Notes: generated by a model from the sequence alone, not told the origin. DNA of 64,000 nucleotides from Nannocystis exedens (GCF_002343915.1 NZ_NETK01000001.1:2552001-2616000), one strand, 5' to 3'. Positions 16,350 through 26,017 are shown, numbered from the stretch's first letter. A program made the numbers and translations.

Positions 16350-16958
16350 TCACTTCGCCGCAGAGCGACGGGGGTTTCGCATCATGATGTCGAGCGCCTC
16401 CTTGATCGGCTTCGATCGTTCGCGGGCGCGCAGCTCGGCGAGCGGCGCGAGGCGGCCGATCTTCTCGAGCGCGTTCAAGGCCGCGATGGCGACCGTCCTC
16501 GCCCCCTCGTAGCCGGGTGTCTCGCGCAGGGCGGCGAGCAGACCGAGCAACCGACGCTCCACCCGTGCGCGCTCCGACTTGAAGCGCACGAGCTGCTCCG
16601 CCGCGGCGCAGGCGATGTTCCACGGCTGGCGAACGGAGGCGAGGCGGCTCAGCTTGGCGAACAGCGCGGCCCCGGCCTCGTCGCCGCAGAGAGCGCCGAG
16701 GGCCGCCGCAGCCTGCAGGGTGTCCAGCACCGCGTGGCACTCGCTCTGGCTCTGCGTCGAGCGCCGGTAGATCCGCAAGCGGGCGTCCAGGATCTTCGGC
16801 AGCGCCGGCGCGACCGAGGAGTCCTTGCGCCGCTGCAGCTCCTTCGCCGCGCGCGTCGCCTCCCAGGGATCGAGCGAGAGGAGCTGCTCGAGCAAGTCCT
16901 CCGATGTGAGCGCTGATTCTCTCCGGGGCCGTGACGTTCCCCGCGCAGGCGTGACCAT
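16350..16958 (-). CDS. Helical-repeat (HEAT-like) hypothetical protein
   Basis: 202 residues from an ATG at 16958. The whole protein is predicted helical by eye, with short paired helices such as EDLLEQLLSLDPWEATRAAKEL and GARTVAIAALNALEKIGRLAPL, which resembles HEAT or armadillo-type repeats used for protein contacts. No catalytic motif. A TAAGAT hexamer sits 7 nt before the ATG on the minus strand, suggesting a near-leaderless mRNA. The in-frame extension upstream to 17111 is Arg/Pro-rich and was left out. Confidence 0.6.
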   Translation of the reverse strand: MVTPARGTSRPRRESALTSEDLLEQLLSLDPWEATRAAKELQRRKDSSVAPALPKILDARLRIYRRSTQSQSECHAVLDTLQAAAALGALCGDEAGAALFAKLSRLASVRQPWNIACAAAEQLVRFKSERARVERRLLGLLAALRETPGYEGARTVAIAALNALEKIGRLAPLAELRARERSKPIKEALDIMMRNPRRSAAK

Positions 16959-17112
16959 GGCAGTGATCTTATCGTGCGCCCGGCGCCGCCGCGGGGCCGG
17001 CTTCAGGGCTCGGCCCGGCGGGGGGCTCCGGGTCGACACAGGAGCCCGGATGCGCTGCGGCGCTGTCTCGACGGCCCTAGCCTGGCAAGCAAGGGCGGTG
17101 GACGTAGCCACG

Positions 17113-17625
17113 TCAGACGTCGAAGAACGGCACCTCGCCGAGGAAGTCCATCTTGCCCACGTCCACGCCGTTGTGGCGGAGGATCGCGTAGGCGGTGGTG
17201 GCGTGGAAGTAGAAGTTCGGCAGGCCCAACCTGGCCAGGAAGTCGATGCCCTTGAGCCCCTTTCCCGGCGCGAACGGCAGGGTGACGGTCCGGGTGTCGG
17301 CGCCCTCGAATTGCGCGGGCTCGAGGGTCTTCAGCCACGCGATCGTCTTCTCGAGGCGGACGCGCACCTCCTCGATGGTCTTCTCGTTGTCCTCGAAGAC
17401 AGGCGGCGTCACCCCGGCGAGACGCGCGGCCGTGAACTTGGCCCCGTCGCTCAGGATCTGGAACTGCCTCACGAGCGGGTACTGATCCGGCGCAAGACGT
17501 GCTGCGAGGAGCACGTCGATGTCGAACTTCTTTTGCTCGGCAAGGACCCGGGCCTTGGAGAGCCATTGGAGAGCCTGGCCCAGAGTATTGATCAGCTGCG
17601 GCACGAAGGGATCGTAGAGGTTCAT
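17113..17625 (-). CDS. DUF1993 family protein
   Basis: 170 residues. It begins MNLYDPFVPQLINTLGQALQWL and contains AARLAPDQYPLVRQFQILSDG, GVTPPVFEDNEKTIEEV and a C-terminal PNFYFHATTAYAILRHNGV, the standard layout of DUF1993 proteins, a helical family related in fold to DinB-type four-helix bundles and of unknown biochemical role. A Shine-Dalgarno sequence AAGGAGA lies 6 nt before the ATG, which fixes the start; it is one of the few clear ones here. Confidence 0.88.
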   Translation of the reverse strand: MNLYDPFVPQLINTLGQALQWLSKARVLAEQKKFDIDVLLAARLAPDQYPLVRQFQILSDGAKFTAARLAGVTPPVFEDNEKTIEEVRVRLEKTIAWLKTLEPAQFEGADTRTVTLPFAPGKGLKGIDFLARLGLPNFYFHATTAYAILRHNGVDVGKMDFLGEVPFFDV

Positions 17626-18335
17626 GATCGTCTCCTTGGTAGACCGGGACGTGTGTAGCACGCGCCGCCGCGTCGACTGACCAGGGCAGCGGTCCCTCCG
17701 TCCACGGCGCGATCTCAAGCGGGCAGGTGGGTCGGCGGCCCGGACGACGGACGCTCACGCGCGCAGCGCACGACCGCGAGCAGGCGATCGGGGTCGTGAG
17801 CGCCGGCGGAGCGTCGCATGGCCAGGCAGCCGACGACGAGCGCCTGGATGTCGGCGGCGTCGACGTCGAGCCCGCGACCTCGGCGCTCGCGTCGGTGCGC
17901 GCGGCCACCGACCCCACGGTCCGCGGCGGTGTCGGCTGTCTCGCCTCGGTCGCGGCGATGATCGGCGCGCAGGCGGTCCTGGGGGCGATCCGCCGAGCGT
18001 GCGCGTCACGGCTTCCGAAGCCGAGCTGACGCAGACGTTGTGAGGCGGGTTGTCGCCCTCCCGGGCGTCCCGGGGCGATCGTGGCGGCCTTCGCCACCGC
18101 GATCTTTGGTGCTCGCTCGGCGAACAAGGAGAAGCAGGACCTCATGGACGCGAAGGTCCGCGAGCAGCGACACCGACTGGCACAGGCTGGGGTGGAACGC
18201 GGCGAGCGACGAATTCCGACGGCTGTCCTGGGACCTCGCGGGGGCGCGCGTGGTCCAGAAGATCAAGTCGTACCAGGGGCGCGAGGCTCGAATGGTAGGC
18301 GCCGCTGCGCCTTGGGACATTGAGGGCGGGCCGTC
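17626..18335 (+). other. Low-density stretch with possible gene fragments
   Basis: Two plus-strand fragments have coding-like bias but no convincing start: about 17760-18029 (GVGCLASVAAMIGAQAVLG, stop at 18027-18029) and about 18075-18200 (FATAIFGARSANKEKQDLMD). Neither matches a family I know. They look like decayed or truncated genes. Confidence 0.35.
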
Positions 18336-19111
18336 CTACCGCGATGCGCGATACAGACGCAGGCCCAGGCACTCGAGCCCGAGCAGCAGAGCGAACCACG
18401 CCGTCGCCGACCACGCGGCGTCCCACAGCGCACGGGTGAGCAGCGGGTGCGGGTCGCGGAGCTGCATGAACGCGGCGACGCAGCCCGCGACGAGCGGGAC
18501 CGTGAGCAGGGCCAGCAGCCGCCGCGCCGCGTCGGCGCGCTCGCCCGGCTCGCTCGCCGCGAGCGCGGGGGCCGTGGCCCGGCGGAGGTACGCGACCACG
18601 ACGACCAGGCCGAGCACGCCCGAGAGATGCTGCAGCGCCCGCGACAGCAGGACCGTGTGACCGAGCAGCGAGACGGTCGTCGTCGGATACAGCGCCCGCG
18701 CCGGCCACATCCACGCGTGGGTGAAGCCGTCCCAGAGCTGATGCGTCGCGGCGCCGACGAGCAGCGCGAGCAGCACGAGCAGCCAGGCGCCGAACGTGCG
18801 AGGGAGGGGGCGCGGGCCGAGGAGGCGGGCGAGGGTCGGGCGGGCGCGCGCCGGCGACGACGCGACAAGCCACGGGCCGACGACCGGCAGCAGCAGCGCC
18901 TCGACGTAGAGGAACGCGAGGAGGCCGGCCGGCAGGCAGGAGCTGAGCAGCCCGCGGGGGTGGTGCGCGGCCGCGCCGAGCGTGCCGACGAGGTAGACGA
19001 GGTCCGGCGCGGTGCTACCCAGGACCAGCGCGTTGGCGGGCAGGCGCCGGGCGCCGCGCAGGTGCAGCAAGGGAAGGACCGCGGCGGCGTGCGAGGGAAG
19101 GTCAGGGGCAT
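18336..19111 (-). pseudogene. DUF4184 family membrane protein, frameshift near the start
   Basis: The start ATG at 19111 gives MPLTFP, the family's usual first residues, but the rest of the conserved N-terminus (SHAAAVLPLLHLRGARRLP) is one frame away; one base appears to be missing in the C-run near 19096. After the shift the frame is intact for about 255 residues with several membrane segments (such as AWLLVLLALLVGAATHQLWDG, which has the HxxxD motif of this family) to 18336. It could be a true inactivation or a sequencing error in a homopolymer. Function of DUF4184 is unknown. Confidence 0.7.
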
Positions 19112-19493
19112 GCCGGTTCGGGTCGACGGTCGCGGGAGTCTCGCACGGCCGGGCGCGCGAGAACACCGCGCGGCGAAGCGCGTCCGCCGGGTGCTGCCGC
19201 GCGCGTCGGGCCAACTGGTCGGGCTGGCCGTCGCGCCCGGACACTTCCTCGCCGTCGCGACCGCCGGCAACAAGTTCAAGATCGACTTCGTGCCGTGGTC
19301 CGAGCTGGCTGGCTGAACGAGGACAACAACGGCCGCGACGGGCGCGCGCCCGCTCGCGGCGCCGGTCGGCCGCGTCGAGTCGCGCGCACCGACACGCGGA
19401 GGCCCATGTCGCGGCCAACGAGACCCGGAGGGGCCGCGCTCCGATTCGCCGTAGGTCGCGCACGCGGGCCGGCGCTCCCGTGACGAGGAGTTC
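19112..19493 (+). other. Intergenic stretch with a C-terminal fragment
   Basis: A plus-strand frame ending at 19316 reads GQLVGLAVAPGHFLAVATAG then NKFKIDFVPWSELAG, which looks like a genuine protein C-terminus, but its upstream part antiparallels the DUF4184 gene. Probably a remnant. Confidence 0.3.
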
Positions 19494-19795
19494 TTGCAGC
19501 AGACTCAGGAGCGGCTGGAGAAGCTTCAGGGTGAACAGCGACGGCTCCACGACCGGCTGGCGACGGATTTTCGGCAGATGCAGGGCCTGCGGATGGGGCT
19601 CGGCATCCTCGCCGGCTCCCTCGCGCTCGGACTCGGGTTGAGCGTCGGCTCGAGTTGCTCGTCGGGGTCGCCGCCGGACGCCTGGGGGTGGTGCAGGGCC
19701 CGTCGGGGTCGCCCACGGCCATGCGGCCGGGCCTACTCGAGGAGGTCGTCGCGGCGATCTCGACGGTGATGGATCGCCGGAAATCCTGGCGGTGA
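19494..19795 (+). pseudogene. Coiled-coil/membrane protein fragment, frameshifted
   Basis: A possible TTG start after GAGGAG gives a coiled coil (QERLEKLQGEQRRLHDRL) and a membrane segment (MGLGILAGSLALGLGLSVG). The frame then breaks near 19660 and continues in another frame as ELLVGVAAGRLGVV and LLEEVVAAISTVMDRRKSW to a stop at 19795. Unknown family. Confidence 0.4.
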
Positions 19796-19975
19796 CTCGC
19801 AGCGAGGTGACGGACGGAGCGGCCACGTTGCAAGTGGGCGTGCCGGCGATTTTCAAATTGGCCCAGGACAAGGGCGAAGCGCAGGCGCGGCTCGCCGCCC
19901 GACCCCCTGGCGAAGGTGACGCAGACCGACCTGCTGCCGCTGCTCACCGCCCTGCTCGCGCCCGAGAAGACATGA
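19792..19975 (+). pseudogene. Second small fragment, overlapping the previous by GTGA
   Basis: A GTG at 19792 overlaps the previous stop. The frame reads VTDGAATLQVGVPAIFKLAQ, then shifts near 19905 to DPLAKVTQTDLLPLLTALLA and stops at a TGA (19973-19975) inside a 14-bp repeat unit. Two frameshifted genes with a translational-coupling overlap suggest a decayed operon. Confidence 0.35.
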
Positions 19976-19998
19976 CCTTCAGGACAGGTCCGACCCGC
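19971..19998. repeat. 14-bp-period palindromic repeat, two units
   Basis: CATGACC-N4-GGA at 19971 followed by CAGGTCC at 19985. It supplies the stop codon of the fragment before it. From 20000 to 20347 no gene is visible. Confidence 0.65.
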
Positions 19999-20347
19999 CG
20001 TCGCGGCGGGCCGCGGGGCCGTGACGAGGTGGTGCAGATCGATCTGCTGCCGCCGAAGGCCTGACTTTCGGATCATGCAGGAGGCGTCCGCCGCGGCATG
20101 CGCCCGGGAGCAGCTCACTGCACCCACCTCACCATTCATCACAGGACCGCTGCGACGTCGGCAGCTCGCTCGCCTGACCTCCCCGAATCGGCGCAGGCCC
20201 CACGCGTTCACCGTCCGCCCTCGGCGTCGCCGCTCGCTCGCGTCGGCGGGCCATCTTCGCCTCGCTTTCACAGGCGAACGGCGTCGGCCGCCTGTCCCGC
20301 CGCGCGTCGTTCGTGGCGGGTCACCGCGACCGGATTAGCTTCGAGAC

Positions 20348-21172
20348 ATGGCCGATGCATCCACGGGTCTTCGTCGCGGGCGGACGGCTCGCCGCTCGCT
20401 CGCCGCGACCTCGGGGGTCGTCGTCGGGCTGTCCTTCGTCGCCGTCGCCGCCGCTTCGCCGGGCGCCGCGGCGTCCCCTGATTCATGCGCCGCCTGGCTC
20501 GCGCAATGGAGCGAACACGCCGCCGCACGCGGCTATGTGCTGACGCCGGGCGCGAGCGGCATCACCGGCCTCGACGGGGTTGGGAACACGCTCCAGGCCG
20601 ACTGTGCGGCCGATCGCGCGCTCATGTCATTCGCCGCCCCCGACGCCACCCACGTCCGCGTCGAATGGTCCGCGGCGGCGCTGACGGTGCGCGGCGAATT
20701 TCCGGGCGTCGGCCGCGTCGACCAGAGCTGGGACGCCGCGAGTCACCGCCTGCGTCACACCGCCGAAGTCGGCGCCGCCGCGGCCGCGGTCGAGTTCGAT
20801 CCGGCGACCGGCGATTGGCTCGTCGACGGCGACCCCGACGCCCTCAACGCCGCCCTCGAACCCGTGCTGATCGCCTCGACCCCGTGGCGCGACGCCTACT
20901 TCGTGATCCACGCCATCACCGGCGTGTGGGACAGCGGCCTCGAGCGCGACGAGGCCGGCCTGCAGGCCGCGCTGAGCCTGGCGCTCCCGCCCAGCGTGTG
21001 CCAGGACGTCGACAAGGGCAGCGTGAAGAAGGACTGCGGCGCCACCATCGGCATCTGCGCGGCCGCCTATTTCTGGAAGCCGCTCACCGCCGCCTGCCTC
21101 GCCTCCGGGGCCAAGTGCCTGGCGGCCTTCAAGTGCTGGAAGAGCGATTGCTCGGGCGACGGCAAGCAATGA
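20348..21172 (+). CDS. Exported protein of unknown function with Cys-rich C-terminus
   Basis: 274 residues. A long Arg-rich N-terminus (RRGRTARRSLAA) leads into a hydrophobic segment (VVVGLSFVAVAAASPGAAA), a possible Tat-type or long Sec signal. The mature part has a single Trp/Asp-rich domain (VGRVDQSWDAASHRLRHTAE) and ends in several Cys (VCQDVDKGSVKKDCG, then CLASGAKCLAAFKCWKSDC), which probably form disulfides outside the cytoplasm. The stop overlaps the next start as ATGA, so the two genes are translationally coupled. No family recognised. Confidence 0.62.
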   Translation: MADASTGLRRGRTARRSLAATSGVVVGLSFVAVAAASPGAAASPDSCAAWLAQWSEHAAARGYVLTPGASGITGLDGVGNTLQADCAADRALMSFAAPDATHVRVEWSAAALTVRGEFPGVGRVDQSWDAASHRLRHTAEVGAAAAAVEFDPATGDWLVDGDPDALNAALEPVLIASTPWRDAYFVIHAITGVWDSGLERDEAGLQAALSLALPPSVCQDVDKGSVKKDCGATIGICAAAYFWKPLTAACLASGAKCLAAFKCWKSDCSGDGKQ

Positions 21173-21684
21173 CCCACCTCCCCGCCCCGCGATCCCTGCT
21201 CGATCGCCCGCAGCGGCTCGGCGTGCTGCCCACCTTGTGGTTCTGGAACGACGCCGGCCGCCAGTGGTTGCTCCTCCCGCTCGTCCTCGCCACCGCCGTC
21301 CCGGTGGCGATCGGCGTCCAGTGGGTCGTCCTGCGTTACCCGGCGCTGTCCTCGCCGCTGCTGCTGCTCATCGTCCTCTATCCATTTTTGTTGATGGGCC
21401 TCGTCGAACGGCACGTCCGCCGGCGACTCGTGGCACCTCGCCCGCCGCGGCCTGCCGTCACCCGTCCGCCGCCGTCGCTCGCGCGGACCGTCCCGCTGTG
21501 GGTCGCCGCCACCTGCGCCCTGCTGCTCGCGCTGGCGAGCTCGGAGAGCCGCAGCGCCCTGGTGATCGCCGCGCTCGCTGGCGGCTCGCTCGCGGTCGCC
21601 CTGGTCCCGCACACCTGGCGCGCGCTCGACCGGGCCGCGAGCGGCGACGACCGCCCGCCGCTGCCGCCCCGACGCCCGAGCTGA
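21169..21684 (+). CDS. Small membrane protein of unknown function
   Basis: 171 residues with about four membrane segments (LLLPLVLATAVPVAIGVQWVV, SSPLLLLIVLYPFLLMGLVE, VPLWVAATCALLLALAS and a following Ala/Gly-rich one), joined by Arg/Pro-rich loops. The ATG overlaps the stop of the exported Cys-tailed protein, so they form one operon and may act together at the membrane. No family recognised. Confidence 0.6.
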   Translation: MTHLPAPRSLLDRPQRLGVLPTLWFWNDAGRQWLLLPLVLATAVPVAIGVQWVVLRYPALSSPLLLLIVLYPFLLMGLVERHVRRRLVAPRPPRPAVTRPPPSLARTVPLWVAATCALLLALASSESRSALVIAALAGGSLAVALVPHTWRALDRAASGDDRPPLPPRRPS

Positions 21685-21753
21685 GTCCCCGCGCATTTCG
21701 TGGTCCGGCGCGGTGCGAATCACATCACTGCGCGAATTCACATTACCCACGAT

Positions 21754-22226
21754 TCACGCCGCTCGCGGGCAGCAATTGAACCGGTGGCACACGTCCGCGT
21801 TCGGGTCCGTCAGCCCCGGCGAGCAACGCGCCTCGACGACCCCCTTTTTGACACAATCGCACGACCAGCCGCCCTCGCTGGCGGGCTGGCACTGGACCCG
21901 CTCGTCCTTCGTGTCCCGGGCGCAGGCTGCGATCACGTCCCCCGGCCTCGCGGGAGTGCTGTAAACCGCGGCGATGGCGGCCAACGCACGCTCTCGATGT
22001 TCTCCAGCCCGGACATGTCGAGGACGACGTGACGCCGCCCCTCGGCGACCAGTGCGTCCGTCAGCGCCTTGAATTCCGCGACCGAGTGCTCATCGAGGTG
22101 GCCGCTGAGGAAGAGCGTACTCTCGTCGCCGTTGTCGCTGCCGGTGAAGGGCACCGCACCCAGGTCACCCGCCCGGCGGCACGAACGCGACGCCGCGACG
22201 CGCCGCTCGCCCGCGCGCGTCCGCAA
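21754..22226 (-). pseudogene. STAS-like domain joined by frameshift to a Cys-rich tail
   Basis: The upstream frame contains a short STAS-type domain: STLFLSGHLDEHSVAEFKAL and VVLDMSGLENIESV, with the Asp-Met-Ser of the anti-sigma-factor-antagonist phosphosite. It stops at 21933, but a one-base shift near 21990 continues the helix (LAAIAAVYSTPARPGDVIAA) into a Cys-rich end (CQPASEGGWSCDCVKKG and VCHRFNCC) that stops at 21754. Either one gene with a frameshift or two overlapping fragments. Confidence 0.45.
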
Positions 22227-22248
22227 CCCGCCGCGCGCCCGCGCGGCG

Positions 22249-22530
22249 TCAGCCCTCGCGCGGCACGAAGGCCGTGTCGGCCAGCTCGCCCTCTTCGAAG
22301 CCGAAGAAGATCCGCATCTGCTTCTCGAGGAAGTCGCGGCCCTCCTTCGACTGCAGGTCGAGGCGGTACGTGTTGATGAACTTGGGCGACTCGCGGATCC
22401 ACATCTGCCACGCTTGCAGGCTGATGTTGTCGTAGAGCAGCTGGCCGAACTCGTTGGGGAACGGCTTGAACGGCAGGGCCGGCAGGTCCTGCTTCAGCTT
22501 CTTGCAGTGGACGATGCGGGGCGTGTTCAT
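22249..22530 (-). CDS. yggX: Probable Fe(2+)-trafficking protein, YggX family
   Basis: 93 residues, the usual size. It starts MNTPRIVHCKKLKQDLPALP with the conserved early Cys9, then PFPNEFGQLLYDNISLQAW, MWIRESPKFINTYRLDLQS and RDFLEKQMRIFFG, all standard for YggX, a cytoplasmic protein linked to iron handling and protection of iron-sulfur enzymes from oxidation. Its ATG overlaps the stop of the glycyl-tRNA synthetase gene (ATGA), so it is the second gene of that operon. Confidence 0.93.
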   Translation of the reverse strand: MNTPRIVHCKKLKQDLPALPFKPFPNEFGQLLYDNISLQAWQMWIRESPKFINTYRLDLQSKEGRDFLEKQMRIFFGFEEGELADTAFVPREG

Positions 22531-24113
22531 GGCGTCTCCGTCAGAGCCTTGCGGACGGTGTCGACCGCGTCGGCGATCTTGATGCGTTCCTGGCGGCGGT
22601 CGTCGCGGTAGCGGATCGTGACCGTCTCGTCTTGCAGCGTCTGCGTGTCGACGGTGAGGCAGTACGGCGTGCCGACCTCGTCGTGGCGGGCGTAGCGGCG
22701 GCCGATCGCGTGCTGCTCGTCGTACTTGGCGTTGACGCCGGCGCCGAAGAACGCCTCGACCACCTTGCGCGCGACCTCCGGCATGCCGTCCTTCTTGACC
22801 AGCGGCAGCACCCCGACCTTGATCGGCGACAGGCGCGGGTGCAGGCGCAGCACCGTGCGCGCGCCCTTGCCGTCGGCGTCGCCGGGCTCCTCGTCGTAGG
22901 CGTCGCACAGCGCGGCCAGGACCCCGCGCGTGGCCCCGGCGGCCGGCTCGACCACGTGCGGCACGTAGTGGCGGCCGGGCTTGCCGGTCTCGGGGTCGAC
23001 GGCCTCGGGGTCGAAGTAGGTCAGCTTCTTGCCGGACCCGGCCGCGTGGGCCTTGAGGTCGTAGTCGGTGCGGCTGGCGATGCCCTCGAGCTCGTCCCAG
23101 CCCCACGGGAACTTGTACTCGACGTCGTAGCAGCCGTCGGAGTAATGGGCGAGCTCGTCGTCGCCGTGCTTGCGGAAGCGGAGGTTGTCGGCCTTGATGC
23201 CGATCGACCGCCACCACTTCATGCGCTCGTTCATCCAGTAGTCGAGGTACTTCGGGCCCTCGCCCGGCGGCACGAAGTACTCGCACTCCATCTGCTCGAA
23301 CTCGCAGGAGCGGAAGATGAAGTGCTCGACGGTGACCTCGTTGCGGAAGCTCTTGCCCATCTGGGCGATGCCGAACGGGACCTTGAGCGACAGGCTCTGC
23401 TGCACGTTCAGGAACTGCACGAACATCGCCTGCGCCGTCTCGGGCCGCAGGTACACCGACGACGCCGCCAGCGCGCCCTCGACCTTGGCCCGCAGCGCCT
23501 TGTCGTCGGCGCCCTCGGCCATCGCCTTGCGGACGATGTCGACGACGTCGCCGATCGGGTCGACCGGGCCGAGGCTGGTGCGGAACATCAGGTTGAAGCG
23601 GCGCTCGTCGCTCATGAACGGCGAGCCGCAGTTCGGGCACACGTAGCCGGCCGCGCCGGCCTTGGCGCCGGTCAGCGTGCTGCCGTCGCGCTGCAGCTTG
23701 ACCCCCGCCTCGGTCAGCTTCTCCTGCGCCGCCTTGGCCCGGCCCTTGTCGCCGAGGGTGATCGGCGCGTCCTCGCCTTCGGCCTTGCGCGGGGCCTTGT
23801 CGGCCCGGAAGCGCTCGCCGCAGACCTTGCAGTCGACCAGCGGGTCCGAGAAGTTGGCGAGGTGGCCGCTCGACTGCCACACCTCCGGCCGCATGATGAT
23901 CGACGCGTCGATGCCGACCACGTCCTCGCGGCTGTGGACCATGAAGCGCCACCACTCGCTCATCAGGTTGCGCTTCAGCTCCGCGCCCATCGGGCCGTAG
24001 TCGTAGGCGGAGCGCAACCCGCCGTAGATCTCGGAGCTCTGGAACACGAAGCCTCGTCGCTTGCAGAGCGACACGATCTTGTCCATCAGGTCCGGTTTCT
24101 GGCTGTCGTCCAT
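22527..24113 (-). CDS. glyS: Glycine--tRNA ligase, single-chain (alpha2) type
   Basis: 528 residues. Class II synthetase of the dimeric type shared with archaea and eukaryotes, not the alpha2beta2 type of Escherichia coli. N-terminal KIVSLCKRRGFVFQSSEIYG and AYDYGPMGAELKRNL are diagnostic. A zinc-ribbon-like insertion has CKVCGERF and VCPNCGSPF. Class II motif 2 is QMGKSFRNEVTVEHFIFR, and the C-terminal anticodon-binding domain starts LSPIKVGVLPLVKKDG. Attaches glycine to tRNA(Gly) in the cytoplasm. The ATG at 24113 directly begins the conserved sequence. The YggX gene follows with a 4-nt overlap. Confidence 0.95.
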   Translation of the reverse strand: MDDSQKPDLMDKIVSLCKRRGFVFQSSEIYGGLRSAYDYGPMGAELKRNLMSEWWRFMVHSREDVVGIDASIIMRPEVWQSSGHLANFSDPLVDCKVCGERFRADKAPRKAEGEDAPITLGDKGRAKAAQEKLTEAGVKLQRDGSTLTGAKAGAAGYVCPNCGSPFMSDERRFNLMFRTSLGPVDPIGDVVDIVRKAMAEGADDKALRAKVEGALAASSVYLRPETAQAMFVQFLNVQQSLSLKVPFGIAQMGKSFRNEVTVEHFIFRSCEFEQMECEYFVPPGEGPKYLDYWMNERMKWWRSIGIKADNLRFRKHGDDELAHYSDGCYDVEYKFPWGWDELEGIASRTDYDLKAHAAGSGKKLTYFDPEAVDPETGKPGRHYVPHVVEPAAGATRGVLAALCDAYDEEPGDADGKGARTVLRLHPRLSPIKVGVLPLVKKDGMPEVARKVVEAFFGAGVNAKYDEQHAIGRRYARHDEVGTPYCLTVDTQTLQDETVTIRYRDDRRQERIKIADAVDTVRKALTETP

Positions 24114-24151
24114 GGCGGCCGCGAGGTGTAGCACAGGCCTCCGGCCAGGCG

Positions 24152-26017
24152 CTACGGCCCGACCGGGACCTCGCCGGGGCTGTCGGCGGCGGCGGCGGCC
24201 TGGCGGGCGACCAATCTTGCGTAGACCCCGCCCCGCGCCAGGAGCTCGGCGTGGCGCCCGGTCTCGGCGATCCGGCCGTGGTCGAGGACGACGATCCGGT
24301 CGGCGTCGCGGATCGTGCTGAGGCGGTGGGCGATGACCAGGGTCGTCCGTCCGCGCTGCAGCACCTCGAGCGCGCCCTGGACCAGGTGCTCGCTCTCGGC
24401 GTCGAGCGCCGAGGTCGCCTCGTCGAGGATCAGCACCTTGGGGTCGCGCAGCAGCGCGCGCGCGATCGACACCCGCTGCCGCTGACCGCCGGACAACTTG
24501 ACCCCGCGCTCGCCGACCACCGTGTCGTAGCCGAGAGGGAACTCGCGGATGAACCCGTCGGCGTTGGCCGCCCGCGCCGCCGCCTCGATCTCCGCGTCGG
24601 TCGCGTCGAGCCGCCCGTAGCGGATGTTGTCGCGGATCGTCCCGCTGAACAGCACCGGGTCCTGCGAGACCATCGCCATCGCCCCGCGCAGGTCTTCGAG
24701 CCGCAGCGCCCGCAGGTCGTGGCCATCGAGCAGGATCGCCCCCGCCGTCGGGTCCCAGAAGCGCAGCACCAGCCGGCCCAGCGTCGTCTTGCCCGAGCCC
24801 GACGAGCCGACCAGCGCGCACACCTCACCTGGCCGAATGTGCAGGTCGATATCGCGGACGACGGCGACGTCGCGGTCGCCGTAGGTGAAGGAGACGCCGA
24901 CGAAGCGGATCTCGCCGGCCACGACGGGGTTCGGCACCGGCGCGGGCGGGTCGGCGATGTCGGGCGGGGTGTCGAGGATCTCGAAGATCCGCGCCGTCGC
25001 GCCGAAGGTCGACTGCAGCCCGCCGAGCAGCTCGGCCAGCGCGCCGACCGAGCCGGCCACCATCAGCGTGTAGAAGATGAAACTGGTCAGCTCGGCGGCC
25101 GTGATCTCGCCCTCGATCACCATGCTGCCGCCGAGCCAGAACAGCCCCGCGATCGCGGCGAAGGCGAAGAAGCTGATCACCGCCGCGAACCAGCTGCGGG
25201 CGATCGCCCGCTTGATGAACAGCCCGAAGGTCGACTCGATCGCGCCGCCGTAGCGCCGCACCTCGAATTCCTCGCGCGTGAACGCCTGCACCGTCTCGAT
25301 CGCCGCCAGCCCCTCCTGCAGCGCGCCGCTGGCGGTCGCCAGCTCGTCCTGGGCCTTGCGGCTGAGCTCGCGGATGATCCGGCTCCAGTAGTTGGCGGCG
25401 ATCATCAACGCCGGCACCACCGCCAGCATCGCCGCCGTCAGCTTCCAGTTCATCCAGAACAGCACCGCGATCCCGCCGACCAGCGTCAGCACGTTGCGCA
25501 GGAAGATGCTGAGGTCCTGGCCGACGGTGCTCTGCAGGCGCGTGACGTCGTCGGACAGCCGCGACAGCAGCTCGCCGGTGCGCGTGCGGTGGAAGAAGCT
25601 CTGCGGCATGACCGCCAGGTGGCGGTAGAGCGCGATCCGCAGGTCCGCGACGACCCGCTCGCCGAGCCAGGTCATCAGGTAATGGCGGAAGAACACGAAC
25701 ACCGCCTGCGCCAGGAACACCGCCAGCAGCAGCACGGTGTTGTCGCCGAGCTCGCGGTACGCCGCCTCGGTGTCGGCCGCGGCCGCGTTGGTGAACGCCG
25801 CCTCGGCCAGCGCGCCGAAGTAGTACGGGTACACCAGCCCGAGCCCCGCGGCGATCACGAGGCACACCAGCGCCGCGACGAGCCGGCCGGTGTACGGGCG
25901 CGTGTACGAGAAAACCCGCCGAAGTCGCTCGACGGGTTTGATCTTCTGTTCGGGTGCGGTCGCGCCCGCGCCTGCGGGCGGCTGGAGCACGGTCGCAGGG
26001 CTCGGCGGCTGGGCCAT
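24152..26017 (-). CDS. MsbA-like ABC transporter, fused permease and ATPase
   Basis: 621 residues. Six membrane segments (about residues 40-325) form an exporter-type domain containing the coupling region RTGELLSRLSDDVTRLQ. The ATPase domain has Walker A GSSGSGKTT (Lys410), Q-loop SQDPVLF, signature LSGGQRQR, Walker B VLILDEATSALD and H-loop IAHRLSTI. Such half-transporters dimerise and export lipids, peptides or drugs across the inner membrane; the substrate cannot be read from sequence. Start at 26017 was preferred over in-frame codons up to 26089, which are Arg/Gly-rich. A TAGGCT hexamer lies 11 nt upstream of the ATG. Confidence 0.92.
   Translation of the reverse strand: MAQPPSPATVLQPPAGAGATAPEQKIKPVERLRRVFSYTRPYTGRLVAALVCLVIAAGLGLVYPYYFGALAEAAFTNAAAADTEAAYRELGDNTVLLLAVFLAQAVFVFFRHYLMTWLGERVVADLRIALYRHLAVMPQSFFHRTRTGELLSRLSDDVTRLQSTVGQDLSIFLRNVLTLVGGIAVLFWMNWKLTAAMLAVVPALMIAANYWSRIIRELSRKAQDELATASGALQEGLAAIETVQAFTREEFEVRRYGGAIESTFGLFIKRAIARSWFAAVISFFAFAAIAGLFWLGGSMVIEGEITAAELTSFIFYTLMVAGSVGALAELLGGLQSTFGATARIFEILDTPPDIADPPAPVPNPVVAGEIRFVGVSFTYGDRDVAVVRDIDLHIRPGEVCALVGSSGSGKTTLGRLVLRFWDPTAGAILLDGHDLRALRLEDLRGAMAMVSQDPVLFSGTIRDNIRYGRLDATDAEIEAAARAANADGFIREFPLGYDTVVGERGVKLSGGQRQRVSIARALLRDPKVLILDEATSALDAESEHLVQGALEVLQRGRTTLVIAHRLSTIRDADRIVVLDHGRIAETGRHAELLARGGVYARLVARQAAAAADSPGEVPVGP

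Noticed and set aside
22008..22020. GGACATGTC as another copy of the 14-bp repeat
   Set aside because: It encodes the conserved Leu-Asp-Met-Ser of a STAS domain and no second unit lies 14 bp away, so it is explained by protein sequence.
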